Shown piece by piece: positions 13,949-24,812 of a DNA stretch of 64,000 nt. This DNA is from Sarcocystis neurona (Eukaryota > Apicomplexa > Conoidasida > Eucoccidiorida > Sarcocystidae). Under the pieces are notes generated by a model that worked only from the letters and a program-made list of their open reading frames with translations, had not been told where the DNA came from and ran no database searches. The position numbers were made by a program, and so were the translations under genes. Where the stretch lies: positions 322,446 through 386,445 of the forward strand of contig KL647322.1 of the NCBI GenBank assembly GCA_000727475.1, given 5' to 3'. Numbering within the stretch: the stretch's first letter is position 1; each line of letters opens with the position of its first letter.

Positions 13949-16900
13949 CACATACACAGCTATGTGTCGTGCGCATGGAGTCGAACACACGTGTACATGT
14001 ATATCTTTTGTATATACAAAAACAACATACACATACACACACACACACACACGCATATGCATATATACAATAATGTACACACACCTGCATGTATACATTA
14101 ATATGCACACATCCACATATATACATATATATATATACATACATACAAGCACATATATATATATACACACGTACACACAGCTCTATGTCGTGCGCATTTT
14201 TTGTGGACCTTTATCGAAGAACAGGTGGAGGAAACTTACCACCACAGTACGGACTTACGCACACATCTACATATATATATTTATACACATATACATCCAT
14301 ATATATATATACACACGTATCTATATGCAGTGCGCATTTTCCATACGGGTTCGTGGAAAAAGCGTGGAAGAAACTACGCTTACCAACACAATAGGGAATG
14401 AGGGCCGCAAGAAGTGCGTACATGGCACCGGAAGACCCGACGGTGATATTGCACGGGTCCGCCACCGCCGAGAGAAGACTGCCCGTGATGCCTCCCAAGA
14501 AGAAGAGGAGCGTTGTTCTCCAGAACCCCCAGTCCTGCCAGGCGACAAAGAAATATACGGAGATACTAAAAAAAGAAGAGAGCGGAGAGAAGAGATGGCG
14601 AAGAAGAAGGAGAAGGAAGAGATACGGCAAAGATGAAGCGCAGGAAGAGGAGAGACGAAGAGAGCCGCAGCCGATGAAAAGAGCGACGCTGGGGGAAGAA
14701 AAAGAGAACAGAAGACGACGGCCGTCGGAAAGAGGAGAAGGATAGAAGAAGTGAAGCAGCAAAAGGGTAAGAAACAGCAGAGAAGACAAGGACAGAGAGG
14801 AAAACGTGAAAGGCGGACGAGAGAATACAAACGCGTAGAAGGAGGGGGTGATAGCAGAGATGAACAAGAAATGCATGCACATAAGGATAAAAAGAAATTG
14901 GTGGCAGAGGAGATAGGGAGGAACGGACGCAGACGACTTCTGTTTTCTTCTGAAGAGAAGCCAAATTGCAGAAAAGATAACAGCAACGCATAACGAAGAA
15001 AAGGAACGACCGCCGGTCGACCGCGTAACAGGGCGGCGTCTGGACTTGACGAAGTCAGAGAAAAAGGCGGAGAACACAGACGATGAGGAGAGGAGGACAG
15101 CAGATCACATGAGAGAAGGAAAAAAGAAGCTGCGGGCATCCTAAGCCAGACGGTGAAAGAGAACTATTTGCCAAAAACAAGACGACGAGGAAGAAGGTGG
15201 AAGCACGGGGACACGGAAGCATGAAAACAGACATCATAGGAAAAGGAAGACGAAGCAAATAGAAAAAGGCAGCACCACACCTGAAAATAAGGAAAGCAGA
15301 TGACGACGAGATATGCCACTAGACGAAAATGTACGGGGAAAATATACACCTCATAAACACAGAACAACAAAGCAGGAGGTTGTACTCAGAAACCCAGGAG
15401 AAATGCGAGAATAAAAAGGGGAGAGGAAAAGAGTCGGAGAGGCAGATGGCAGATTGGTGGCGACTGACGGCAAGGGGATGACTACAACGAAGAATATATG
15501 AACCAGAGGCGGAAAAAAGAAGAGAGAGACTGACCAAGTAGCTACAGAAACTTGCAAAACATGCCGGCACCCAGACCACACTGGTCATGGAAAAAGGAAT
15601 AACGAGTAGAACGTGAAGTTCACATAAACCGGTGGCCGCTACATTGCAGGGAAGCGCTGAAGACGTAAAAAATGGAGAAGTTGGGGGGAAAAGGAAAGAA
15701 GGGGCTTCACGGGAAGAGCCTGTTTGGCCGAAGAAAGATGAAACATGCAAAAAGAGGTCGCCGCTCACAGTCAAGAAGTTAGCGACGTTATTTCGTGAAC
15801 AAAACTCCCCTTTTTTCCCCCTCCCATATTGACTCGACACGCGTTTACAGATATGTACACACATCTAAACAAATGTACTAATATATACATATATATAGAT
15901 AGAAAGAAAGGGAGACAGAACCGAAGATATACGTTGGTTGTATCAGTAGACAGACAAGAAGTGACCTCGTCAAAAAACTCTTCTACTGTCTCCCCTTGTA
16001 TACCCACTCGACACATGCATACACACGTGGACAAACGTCTAAATAAATGCACATACATGAAAATAGAGAAAGGCACGTCGCGAGAAACATGCTGCCAGTT
16101 GTATCAGTATTCGGATAGAGAGAGAAACCATGAGTCTAGTTGGGACTCGTCAAGCGCACCCGTTCAATATGCAGAATACACCGGGATAAGCACGCATCAA
16201 TACTGTACACTTACACGCATATATATACCCATATATACATACATATATGACTTGCACAAAAAGCGTGTATACACACACACATATACATAACCCCTGCTTT
16301 AGTCAAAGGCGCACGCTTTCGTACTACGCTTCTTTTCAACATCTACCTATTTATACAACCTTCGCACACGCATTTGTAGCCCACTTCTGGTGTATTTACG
16401 CATGTATTTCTCACACCGCTCCACGCCACCTATACACAGACACACCTGCGGGGGGTTACAATATATATATATTATTACAGCCACACTGATATAGAATGGA
16501 CGTCCGTATATACTTATACATATATATATATATATGCATATACGGGTTCCGCTGGACCCTATGTCAGGTACAGACACTTTCCTCTCCACGTTGCATATGG
16601 ATGTACATATATACGCAATTCTATAAACATTTATTTAACCCCAGCACCACACAAGTGTACCTTTTCCTCCCACCGTAGCTTTTGTTTGTTTCCGTTCACG
16701 AGGAATTCTATCGATTCTGTATACCTTTCGTATGGTCATCCTGTCTACTTTTCCTCTACCTCCTCCTGATGCTGCCGGTCCACTTTTCCTCCCCTTTGAG
16801 ACTCTTTTTCCACTCTCTGTTTTCACTACTGTCACGACGGATCTGCATCTATACGACGGCTCTTTTCCTTATTCCTTTTCTCCTTTTCGCTTTTCTCGTG

Positions 16901-19356
16901 TTTTTCTTCTGTGTCCCTTTCCTTCCGGTTTCCGTTCGTCTTCCCCGTCTTTTGCTCACCGGCTCGATAATCCAGAACATTTGAATTTGGCAGGAGATGT
17001 TGATCAGAATATGCAGCCAGCCGCCGTGAAGATACATGGAGGAGAAAAGTCGGAAAATTTCTCCGTAGTTACGAATGTAGTTAGTCTCTAGGCCTCCCAA
17101 GACACGGAAAATGCGCGGGTTGGGAGAGTCCCACTCTGCGTTCGAAGACCCCGCCTGGCCGTTGGGGACAAGATCTGTTGGCCAGCCTTTGTCGCCCGCG
17201 GACTTCCCAAGGGACGCTCGAGGTGTAGCTAAAGAGCCTAAATTGTGTTCGCATGCGCCATACCCGTAGCGGATCACAAACGGCTCCCTTTCATCTTCAG
17301 TCCCCAGTTTGTAGCTGGGGTAATATACGGGACTCACACACCGGCCGTTGTATGTTGTGTAGTTGTACAGCAGTCTGTAAAAAGTCCGAAACATACGCAC
17401 GTACACACAGACGCTGCACCAATAACAAGCCGGGGGGGAGGACAGGAGGAAGAAGAGCGAGACAGCGTGAGAAAATAAGAATACGAAGGAGGAGCAGGAA
17501 GGGAAGGCAAAACGAAGGGAAGAAAGAGACGTCCGTAGGGTGCGGCAAAAGAGAAAAGGAGACTTCCTTCTGAAGAAAACAGACACTCCTTGCAAGAAGA
17601 GTGTGGCGGAGGCGTAGGAAAACACCGACGACGCGAATAAGGCGGCTGCTTTCCCCCCCAGAAAACTTCTTCCGTTCGTTCTTCGACAAGTGAAAATGAA
17701 GGTGTACGACCCGCCAGGCTGCCGTGTGCTTCGGTGAGAAACGACGGCTGCAATAATGAACTATAGTCACGCGCCCATGTAGCGGGGCCTGATTAGTTGT
17801 TCAAGAAAAAGAATATAGAGACGCACAAGCAAAAAGCTGTATCTGTGGTCATCTGCTTGCTTCCACGCGCTCTGCTGCGACGTCTTTTTATAAAGGTCCC
17901 GTCCGCACGTATACTCACCAAACAGCTGCAGGACGTAGACACTGTGAAGTTCACAGGCCTGTTGCGCACGTTTCGACATTTTTGACAGCAACCCCAGACA
18001 GAGATACGCAGAGCGGCGGAGAAGTTCAAAGCGTGCAAACCCGTGGGGAGCTACAGAAAAACGGCGGTGAGGACGTTGGGTCCCTTGTGACATAAAAGGA
18101 GACGATTTTCTCTTCTTTTGTGGAGAGATGCAGTCAGGTGTCCACCTAGTCACACACACGTATGTGTATCGACATACGTACAAGGGAGGATCACCTACCT
18201 TTATCAATCTATGGATGTCTACTACACAGATGCATACCTGTCATTTTGTGTAGACCTCCTCGATACGTTTACCTGTCTGAGGCCTGTAATCAGTTGACTA
18301 TCTACCTTCCTTCTATTATTTGTTAACGTCGCCTCTATAGCTGTCTCTTTCGTATTTGTGGACGATGGACGTCTACACTTTTTTACTTAGCTGTATTTCT
18401 TTCTGCATCTTGCTTCGATTTCAGCGCGTCAGATTCAGTCTCCTTGCCTGTCTACCTATTCGTCCATATAGCCGTCTCCACACCAACACCTCTCTTCACC
18501 TTTGAAAAAGTGTATATTTGTCGCTTCTGTGATATTTCCTCTATTTTGTGTAACTGCGCTGGCGTCGTTGGTTACATCTGGCGGTGTTGTCAGTCACGAG
18601 GAACTGGCCGGTGGTCCAACCGAGTTATCTACAAAAACCACACTCTCACCTTCTGGCAGACAAATACGCGCTAAGAAAGAGGAAGGATGAACACAGGAAG
18701 CTTTCCCCTACGTTCTTGTTCTGTTAGTTCTGCTCTTGTCCCCCTGTGGACACACGTACGTAGACATACACTATATATGTGTGGACAGAAAAAAAGCTAC
18801 CCATTTTTGGAGATATATATGCATAGAATGAGAAAGGGAGAGCGACGAAGCAAGAAATGTCAACATACATATATATATATACATACACTTCCGAAATAGA
18901 GGGAAAATAGAGAGAGTCAAGTAAACGTACACACATTCGACAAAACGTACGTCCGCCTATAATATGAGACACGAACGTACGCAAATGCATACAGTATTTC
19001 TGACACTACGCAAGTGTACCTACACATCACCTTGTTTAGACGCGTTCATGTGTGTACCTGTATCTCCAACAAATCCTCCTACACGCATGTATATATATAT
19101 ATATATAAATGTATATATATGAGTCGTACTCCCATATGAAAATCCAGAAGAGAAGAGCCGTGGTGCTGATGCAAACGAGAAGACGTCCACGAAGAGGATT
19201 GTTGAGCAATTTCGGATCTTTCACTTTCGGTGTGTGCTTTCGCTTCCCGCCTATAATTTTAGCAACCAGCGGAGAATTGAGCGGGTTGGCAGGGGCACGG
19301 CGACCGACGGCCCCTGCGGGGAGGGTGTGCAGTTCCGGGTCGTCATCAGAAATCAG
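7740..19356 (-). CDS. ROM4: ROM4-like rhomboid intramembrane serine protease (core, seven exons)
   Basis: Polytopic serine protease of the apicomplexan rhomboid family; Toxoplasma ROM4 acts at the parasite surface, shedding transmembrane adhesins. Exons in transcript order: 19356-19130, 17374-16960, 14534-14384, 12258-12200, 11226-11010, 9304-9132, 7946-7740. They total 1449 nt (482 residues plus stop) and every junction is in phase. Seven hydrophobic segments are visible. Key motifs are [10 protein letters not shown] (helix 2), [11 protein letters not shown] with the catalytic Ser (helix 4) and [13 protein letters not shown] with the catalytic His (helix 6). After helix 6 comes [15 protein letters not shown], then a basic loop, helix 7 split by an intron ([13 protein letters not shown] / [12 protein letters not shown]), and a Cys-containing tail. 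The 59-nt exon at 12200-12258 supplies [10 protein letters not shown] and most of helix 5. The first donor (GTAC, at 19129) is weaker than the rest. Assignment to ROM4 rather than ROM5 is from memory of the family; the rhomboid assignment is secure. Confidence 0.9.
9655..10200. repeat. Large imperfect inverted repeat (foldback) in a rhomboid intron
   Basis: The stretch 9655-9925 matches the reverse complement of about 9935-10200 with scattered mismatches and small gaps. Easily seen anchors are TCTATACGCGCGCCCCCCAG (from about 9746) against its near-complement near 10095-10115, CGCCTCCCAAAGGCGTT near 9810 against AACGCCTTTGGGAGGCG near 10020, and CCATTGGTATGCAT against ATGCCAATGG around the centre. 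The inner arms continue as a second stem (GTGCGTG / CACGCAC) almost to the dyad near 9927-9935. Both arms even translate similarly in opposite orientations. Confidence 0.85.
10722..10830. repeat. TA/CATA microsatellites
   Basis: Two runs of TA with interspersed C/G (about 10722-10768 and 10801-10828) inside a rhomboid intron. Confidence 0.8.
12279..12452. repeat. 12-nt CAG-type tandem array
   Basis: The unit AGCAGCAGCAAG is repeated about a dozen times on the plus strand with near-perfect identity. In the rhomboid sense direction this is CTGCTGCTCTTG, ending about 20 nt before the acceptor of the 59-nt exon (12258). It therefore lies where the polypyrimidine tract should be. The poly-Ala and poly-Leu frames across it are artefacts of the unit length being a multiple of three. 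Confidence 0.9.
12840..13420. repeat. Alternating TA/CA/ACGT microsatellite DNA in rhomboid intron
   Basis: Runs of TATATA, ACACAC and TACGTA alternate through this part of the intron; no exon is visible. Confidence 0.6.
13700..14345. repeat. Degenerate tandem repeat of about 140-260 nt units in rhomboid intron
   Basis: Recurring landmarks ACACAGCT...GTGCGCAT and CTTTTGTATATACAAAAAC, followed by (CA)n and (TA)n, appear starting near 13700, 13960, 14170 and 14315. The last two units also share GAAGAAACT/GGAGGAAACT-CTTACCA. A (CA)n tract at about 13790-13845 is the longest. Long IYIY/THTH open frames on both strands come from these repeats. Confidence 0.7.
14535..15790 (-). other. 1.2 kb pyrimidine-rich run before a rhomboid acceptor
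   Basis: The plus strand is strongly A/G-rich, so the rhomboid sense strand is C/T-rich for about 1.25 kb immediately upstream of the exon that carries the catalytic serine (acceptor at 14535-14536). Long open frames here (for example a 288-residue one on minus) are Ser/Phe/Leu-rich products of this bias. Confidence 0.75.
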
Positions 19357-20734
19357 CTGCAAAACAAAAAGCAAAAAATAAAGACACTCAGAAACTTCAT
19401 ACATGTCGATTTTTCACACACGCACACGGAGACGATACGACGTAGCCCGCCGGAATATACAGGAAAAAACAATCAAACGTATAGAAAGATCTGGGGAATG
19501 ACTCGTGAAAGGAAAAAAGATACACACGGACACACACAGACACATATATACATATATATATATATATACGCACATACGTACACACACACGTGGTGCATTG
19601 ACTTGAGGGAAAGAAAAAAATACACACGTACACACATAGACATATACACACGCCCACATACACATTCGTAGATACACACGCAGGTACATATATATATATA
19701 TGTATACAAATACTTACCTGTACGGAGATATATCTAAATATGGAGATAAGCAAATGACATGCATAGACACATATGTATAGACACAGATGTACATGAATAC
19801 ATCTGTGTCTATAGTTTCTCCCTAATCTAACGTTTACACATGCGACAATAACGTACACGTGACCGAAGCGACCACCCTCTCGTACATATATAGGCATATA
19901 TACAAGTACACGCATATATGTACACGCCCGTTTCCAAAATTCTATCGAAGGGTTTCTGCCGTCCTCACTCTTCGTTTTTATCTCTGTTTTTCTCCTTTTG
20001 CTTATTCCCGTTGTCTCCATCACAAGTCTGCTCTAATGTGCAACAGGTAGATATTCTTCTCTCTTCGAAAATGCCGTCGTCTCTTTCTTGGTTAACTGCT
20101 GCCTGGGTCACCTGAGCGTGTTTTCTCTCATTTCTGTGGTACTTCCTTATTAGCGTTTACCGAGGGCACTGCCCTTCCGTTTGGGTGCCCTCCTGAACAC
20201 TTTTTTCACCAGAAACCTCATTTTTTTCAGGCTGCGTATACAAGTGTGTCTTTCGTGTACTCGGTTCAATTCAGTCTCTTCTTCGAGTTGACCCGCCCTG
20301 GACGGTGCTTTTTTCTGCTGGAAAGCTTTCTGATCTCGGATTGATGCGTCTTCAGTCTTCTCTGCGGCCTCCTCCTTTTCATCCTGTCCTCCTCTTCTTT
20401 TGGTCAACAGCCTGGATTCTCCTCCTCAAACGTTTCTTCCTTCCATTTCCACGTTTTCATTTGCATCAAAGCTTTTCCTTCAGTCTTTCACCGTTCCACA
20501 CATCCCCTTTGGCAAGTCCTTCGAAGTCTTCTTTTGCGGCGTCTTCATCCCCTCCTCCGTATAGCGGCTCCCTCTTGCAACAATCATCTGTACTACTTAT
20601 TTTCGGTACATTCTTGGTCGAAAACATCTCTGCCTCCTTCCGGCCGCGCCTACTTCAACTAAATAGCTATTCGTTCCTGTCCGTCTCTCCTCTCTCCTTA
20701 TCTATATTTTTTCTCGTCGTCACCTCGTGAAGCT

Positions 20735-21536
20735 ACCACTACCACTGGTACCGTCTTGTGACCTTTTTCGTGCTGCTGACGCGCTACTAGTGCCTTTATT
20801 CTGCTTCTCCTCGTGTGTCTTCTCGTAGCTTTCTGCGGTCTCTCCTCCTGCTTCTCTCTGGCGATGTCGCTCTCCTCTTCCTGCCTATCTGTTTCCTTCC
20901 TGCTTTCTTCCTTCGTTGTTCTTACGTCTGGATTCTGTGGATTTGGTCGAGCCGCGGCCTGGTTGGGCACCGGACGTGGAGGGACAGCAAGGAGAGAACC
21001 TTTCTCCGTAGCTGGAGAAGCGCCGGCCTCTGCAGTGGACCTGTTCTTGTCCGCAGCAACAGCAGCTACACTGGCTACTGCAGGAGCAGAAGCGTCGGAG
21101 ACAGCAGTCCGACCACGGAGGACCGGACCAGCCGCCTCACTTGATTGCCTTGGTCCTCCAGACGCCATAGCAGCCCGCTCGTCTTCTTCGGCTAGGCTCA
21201 CTGAAGGACGCTCTGTATCTTCGTTGCTGCAGGAAGACGGCGCTTGATTCTGCGTTCCGCTACCCATTTCCCTTGTTCCTTCGTTAACAGTAGAACTCCC
21301 CTTCGCGGCTGCAGTGCCACTACCAAAACTGGCGCTACTAGCAGAACGAGATGCAGTTGCAGCTGAACTTGCTGCAGGAGCAGCGGCGGGGCCAGGAACC
21401 CCAGAGTCTGAAGAGGTGGCAGCAGGATTGATCGGCAAAAAAGAAGCAACCGCAGGAATTCGACTACCTGGCGCCCCCGCAGCATCTGATCGTCCGTTCG
21501 ACGCAGGGATGCCAGAGGCCACGTTCACCACTTCAC
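20735..21536 (-). CDS. Probable N-terminal cytoplasmic exon of the rhomboid gene
   Basis: An open frame in the rhomboid sense direction follows a good acceptor (T-run then TAG at 21540-21537). It encodes an Ala/Ser/Pro-rich segment and then a highly charged Lys/Glu/Arg segment, which is what an N-terminal cytoplasmic domain upstream of helix 1 would look like. A possible start is ATG at 21167 (MASGGPRQSS); a second in-frame Met lies nearer the acceptor. The 3' boundary is unresolved: several GT dinucleotides near 20720-20760 would work, and the join to 19356 requires phase 0. No homology-level motif supports it, so it could be 5' UTR or another transcript. Confidence 0.45.
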
Positions 21537-22500
21537 CTACAAAAAAAGGAAAACACAGCAAAGAGAGACGCCTCAGCCAGAGTGTGTACGTGCAGAAGCA
21601 GCAGCGGAGAGCCACACCAAAAAGCAGGCTGCCCTCACCAGCAGTAGTAGGGGTGCAGCCGCAGCGTGAAGCTTCATTCCGGCAGGCGACGCAACACAAG
21701 CTGCCGGGGTACACAGTCGAGCGAGCAACACGTGGCAGCCGCGAAGCGAAGGAGCGGCAAGAGCAGGACGTTCTGGCCACAGTAATTAGCAGCAGTTGAA
21801 GGAGCAGCGGCAGCAACCCCTCTGCGGCCACCCAGGCGAACGTACTACACTAGCAACGGCATAGATATCTACGAGCGACCCCAAAAACCGAAGAATATCC
21901 TCGATCTGCGGCACACTTTAAGGCTCGCAGCTGGAAGCAGGTCCCCTCCAACAACGACCATGAACAAACAGCAGTTCAAAGCAGCGCAGCTACGCAGATG
22001 GGTACACGCCACCAACAGCCACCGCGTTAGCGGCACTTACGTTCCTAGTGGGAGCTGCAGAAGCCTAAGCGAGTATATTCACATCAGCAGCAGCAGCTTA
22101 CGAGAAGCAACACCGTGCACAGGAGCAGTAACACCAGCAGCAGAGATCATACACAAAATGGCAACAGCTACTGCTGCTGTTCGACATGAGAGTGAATACT
22201 CCTTTCAGAGCGAACGCAGCAGCGGCCGAGAGCCAGAAACCACAGCAGCACCGTGTAGCAACTCCGCTGCACAGAAACAACGAAGACAGCAGGGGCAGGA
22301 ACCACTGCCGTGGCTCACGGAGAAAGTCGAACGACGGTGGCTGGCGGCAGACTGTTGGTGTGTCTGAAAACGTGTAGACACGAGTGCCTGGAACGCAATA
22401 TAATTGTAGGAGTGCTACTGGAGAAAAAGTGGACAGCTGCCTTCCAGTTGCTAACATGGAAGAAGCGATCTAGGTATCTCACTTCGAGTAAGTAAACGTG
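21537..22500 (-). other. CAG/GCA-rich 5' flank of the rhomboid gene
   Basis: Many short GCA/CAG runs (about 21790-22370). In the rhomboid sense direction a good donor (CTGCTG followed by GTGAGG, at 21638/21637) lies 5' of the 21536 acceptor. An upstream 5' exon is therefore likely, but its start is not defined. Confidence 0.45.
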
Positions 22501-24195
22501 AGCAGTTAAAAGAGCAACAATATAAAGACGCCACGTGGGTCCGTGGAGCCGTGTACACGTGAACAGAAAAATTAGCGAGACCTCCAACAACGATAAAAAC
22601 AGAAGAGAAAAGTCGGTGTCTTCAGTTTTTATGTGTCCCCTACGCATGAGATCCTGGTCTCCACCCACATCCCTGTAAAGCGACTCGCGTTTCTCCGTGA
22701 TCAGTCTGGAAAGCCTGGAGCCTTCGAATGGATACGTGTCCTTCATGGGATGTTATTCACTAACGAAACAGAAAAGCTTCCTGCAATCGAAGGACAGCCC
22801 CTGCATACCAAAACAACCGGAAGCAGCCACCAAGTACGCTGCGCACTCGCGGTACACCGTATTAAGTTTGACTACTATACAGCATTACACGATACGGTGA
22901 TCCTGAATGCCTGTACATGTACACTATCTACACTTTTTATACGCACACAGTGTGGAAGACATACTAATTTGCCAACGGAAAGTACTTTTTTGCTATCGTC
23001 TCCAGTTGCCCGTGTCACTCGCTCAATACGCTGCACAGCGGATACGGCGTTCACCTGAATTCTACATACAGCGGGGGACGTCTGGAGCTTGTGCACAATA
23101 AGGCAAGCCAAACCTACAAGTGCCTCCTGCAAAATGTTCCCAGTTTACGCGTCAGGCTTATGCGGACGCAGGGGATTTGCGCCGTGTTGAATTCACACAA
23201 TGGTGCTCGCGACATCGAAATAATAACATGGAAAGTACTTCTGTCCACTTAGCAACTGATAAAGATGATCTCTCATCAGCGCACACACGCACACAAACAC
23301 CACTACAGGTTCCGTTTACATACATGTAAACATCCAAGTATGTGATTATATATTTAAACATCTGCGAGATATGCCTTCCAGATAGAAGCAGCAGTTTTAC
23401 ACCGTACTGCTGCCTCGATAGTGGAGGCAAATAAGGGCACAGTTATGCCGTTGACGACGTATTTGTACGCGTATCTGTACATCCTCTTGCGCGGGCCGTG
23501 TCCATTTACGGGTCCGGAGGACGCAGGAGACACGCGGACAAGTATTTGGGTTGATGTTTTATATACTTGCGAACGCCTGCACAAGAGAGCTGGCATGATT
23601 TCCACAAGCTGCCACGTGCACACAGGCGCGAGCCCACGCACATATATGTGTATATATATATATATACATACATACATCAATTCAAGACGGTTACGGCAGA
23701 CCGACACCGGAAAACGCGGTCGTCCCCACTCCGTGTCGCTTGCCACAGTGAAACTACACGAACACAGTAACGGAGCAAGACCGGGGGAACTACATACGGA
23801 AAACACATTCACCAGCACTTTTGCATGTATGTCTAGAAGCCTGCACTCCTTTTCGCACACCTGTGTGCTACATAGGAAAAAACGCTCGCCTTGCGAAGAT
23901 ATGATGGTGCAGGTGGTCCAGAAAACTTCCAACTTCAAAAATGTGGACAAGAAAACCATTTCCAGCTGAAGCCTGACAACGCGTTTTTCATTCACGTCTC
24001 AGTACGTCGAATGAAAATAGTCGCGACCTCCCTAGTGGACCAGTGTGCGTAACAAGAGTGTGCACGTGTAAAGGTAGACTGAACAATTTTCAAAACGCAC
24101 TTACTGAAATAGGAGCCTGGTCGTGACGCAGCGCAGTGCGCGTTCAGCATAATTGGATGCCCTCGTTGGGTATCCGACACCGCTACGTGAAGGTG
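22500..24195. other. No supported gene
   Basis: Open frames exist on both strands (for example 22633-23058 plus, 23421-23969 plus and 23354-23995 minus), but they overlap one another and the longest ones run through a TA microsatellite at about 23641-23675. I recognise no motif. Confidence 0.45.
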
Positions 24196-24199
24196 CCCT

Positions 24200-24812
24200 G
24201 TTTCAGCTCTGCCTCAGTTGTTTTAGTTGTCCGTTGACAGCCAGACACACACGCCACAAGCCGCCAGCTCCGACACTTCAGCTCGCGAGTTCGCGTACGT
24301 GATGGACGGCGGGCAACATTCGATCGGAACGAGCTGGCTTGAACAGCGGCCGTTTAGCCACGCTTCATCACGACGCCTGCTGGCTTAAACCCCACCTATT
24401 TCAGTTCGGTTACGTTTTTTCAGTTGCCGGTTGACAGCCAGACACACACGTAGCCTCGCCACATGCCGCCGCATCCGTCACGTTAGTTCATGGATTCGCG
24501 TACGTAATGGACAGTGGCGAACATCCGACAGGAACCAACTGGCTTGAAGAGCGGCCGTTTAGCAGCGCTTCCTCACCAAGCCTGCTAACTAAAATCCCAT
24601 GTAATTCAGTCCCGCCTAAGTTCGTTCAGTTATCGGTTGACAGCCAGATACACGCGGAGCTTCTCCACATGGCGCCAGATCCAACACTTCATTTCTTGAG
24701 TTCGCGTCCGTAATGGACAGTGGCGAACATCCGACAGGAACCAACTGGCTTGAAGAGCGGCCGTTCAGCAGCGCGTCCTCACCACGCCTGCTCACTAAAA
24801 TCCCCATCTGCA
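24200..24812. repeat. Three tandem copies of a ~200-bp unit
   Basis: The landmark GTTGACAGCCAGA recurs at 24233, 24430 and 24636 (periods 197 and 206). Each unit continues with TTCGCGT...GTAATGGACAGTGG...CATCCGACAGGAACCA...GCTTGAAGAGCGGCCGTT and ends near CTAAAATCCC. Copies two and three are nearly identical in the middle; copy one is more diverged. Confidence 0.9.

Noticed and set aside
13521..14636. 371-residue plus-strand open frame rich in Ile/Tyr/His/Thr, with an overlapping minus counterpart
   Set aside because: It is built from TA and CA microsatellites within a rhomboid intron and overlaps a genuine minus exon; the translated IYIY/HTHT runs are artefacts.
14211..15139. Two long Ser/Phe/Leu-rich minus frames (288 and 272 residues)
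   Set aside because: They read through the acceptor at 14535 into the pyrimidine-rich intron; only 14384-14534 is coding by homology and phase.
17890..18050. Extra rhomboid exon with a GTGAGT donor near 17920
   Set aside because: The only phase able to join 17374 would create TGA at the junction.
21640..21831. Hydrophobic N-terminus (MAAEGLLPLLLQLLLI) as a signal peptide of the rhomboid protein
   Set aside because: The first codon is GTG, not ATG, and no in-frame ATG is present; rhomboids of this type do not carry a cleaved signal peptide.
23354..23995. 213-residue minus-strand frame and opposing 182-residue plus frame
   Set aside because: Both run through a TA microsatellite and overlap each other; no recognisable motif.
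24200..24812. Tandem repeats considered as a CRISPR-like array
   Set aside because: Units are about 200 bp without repeat-spacer structure and the genome is eukaryotic.
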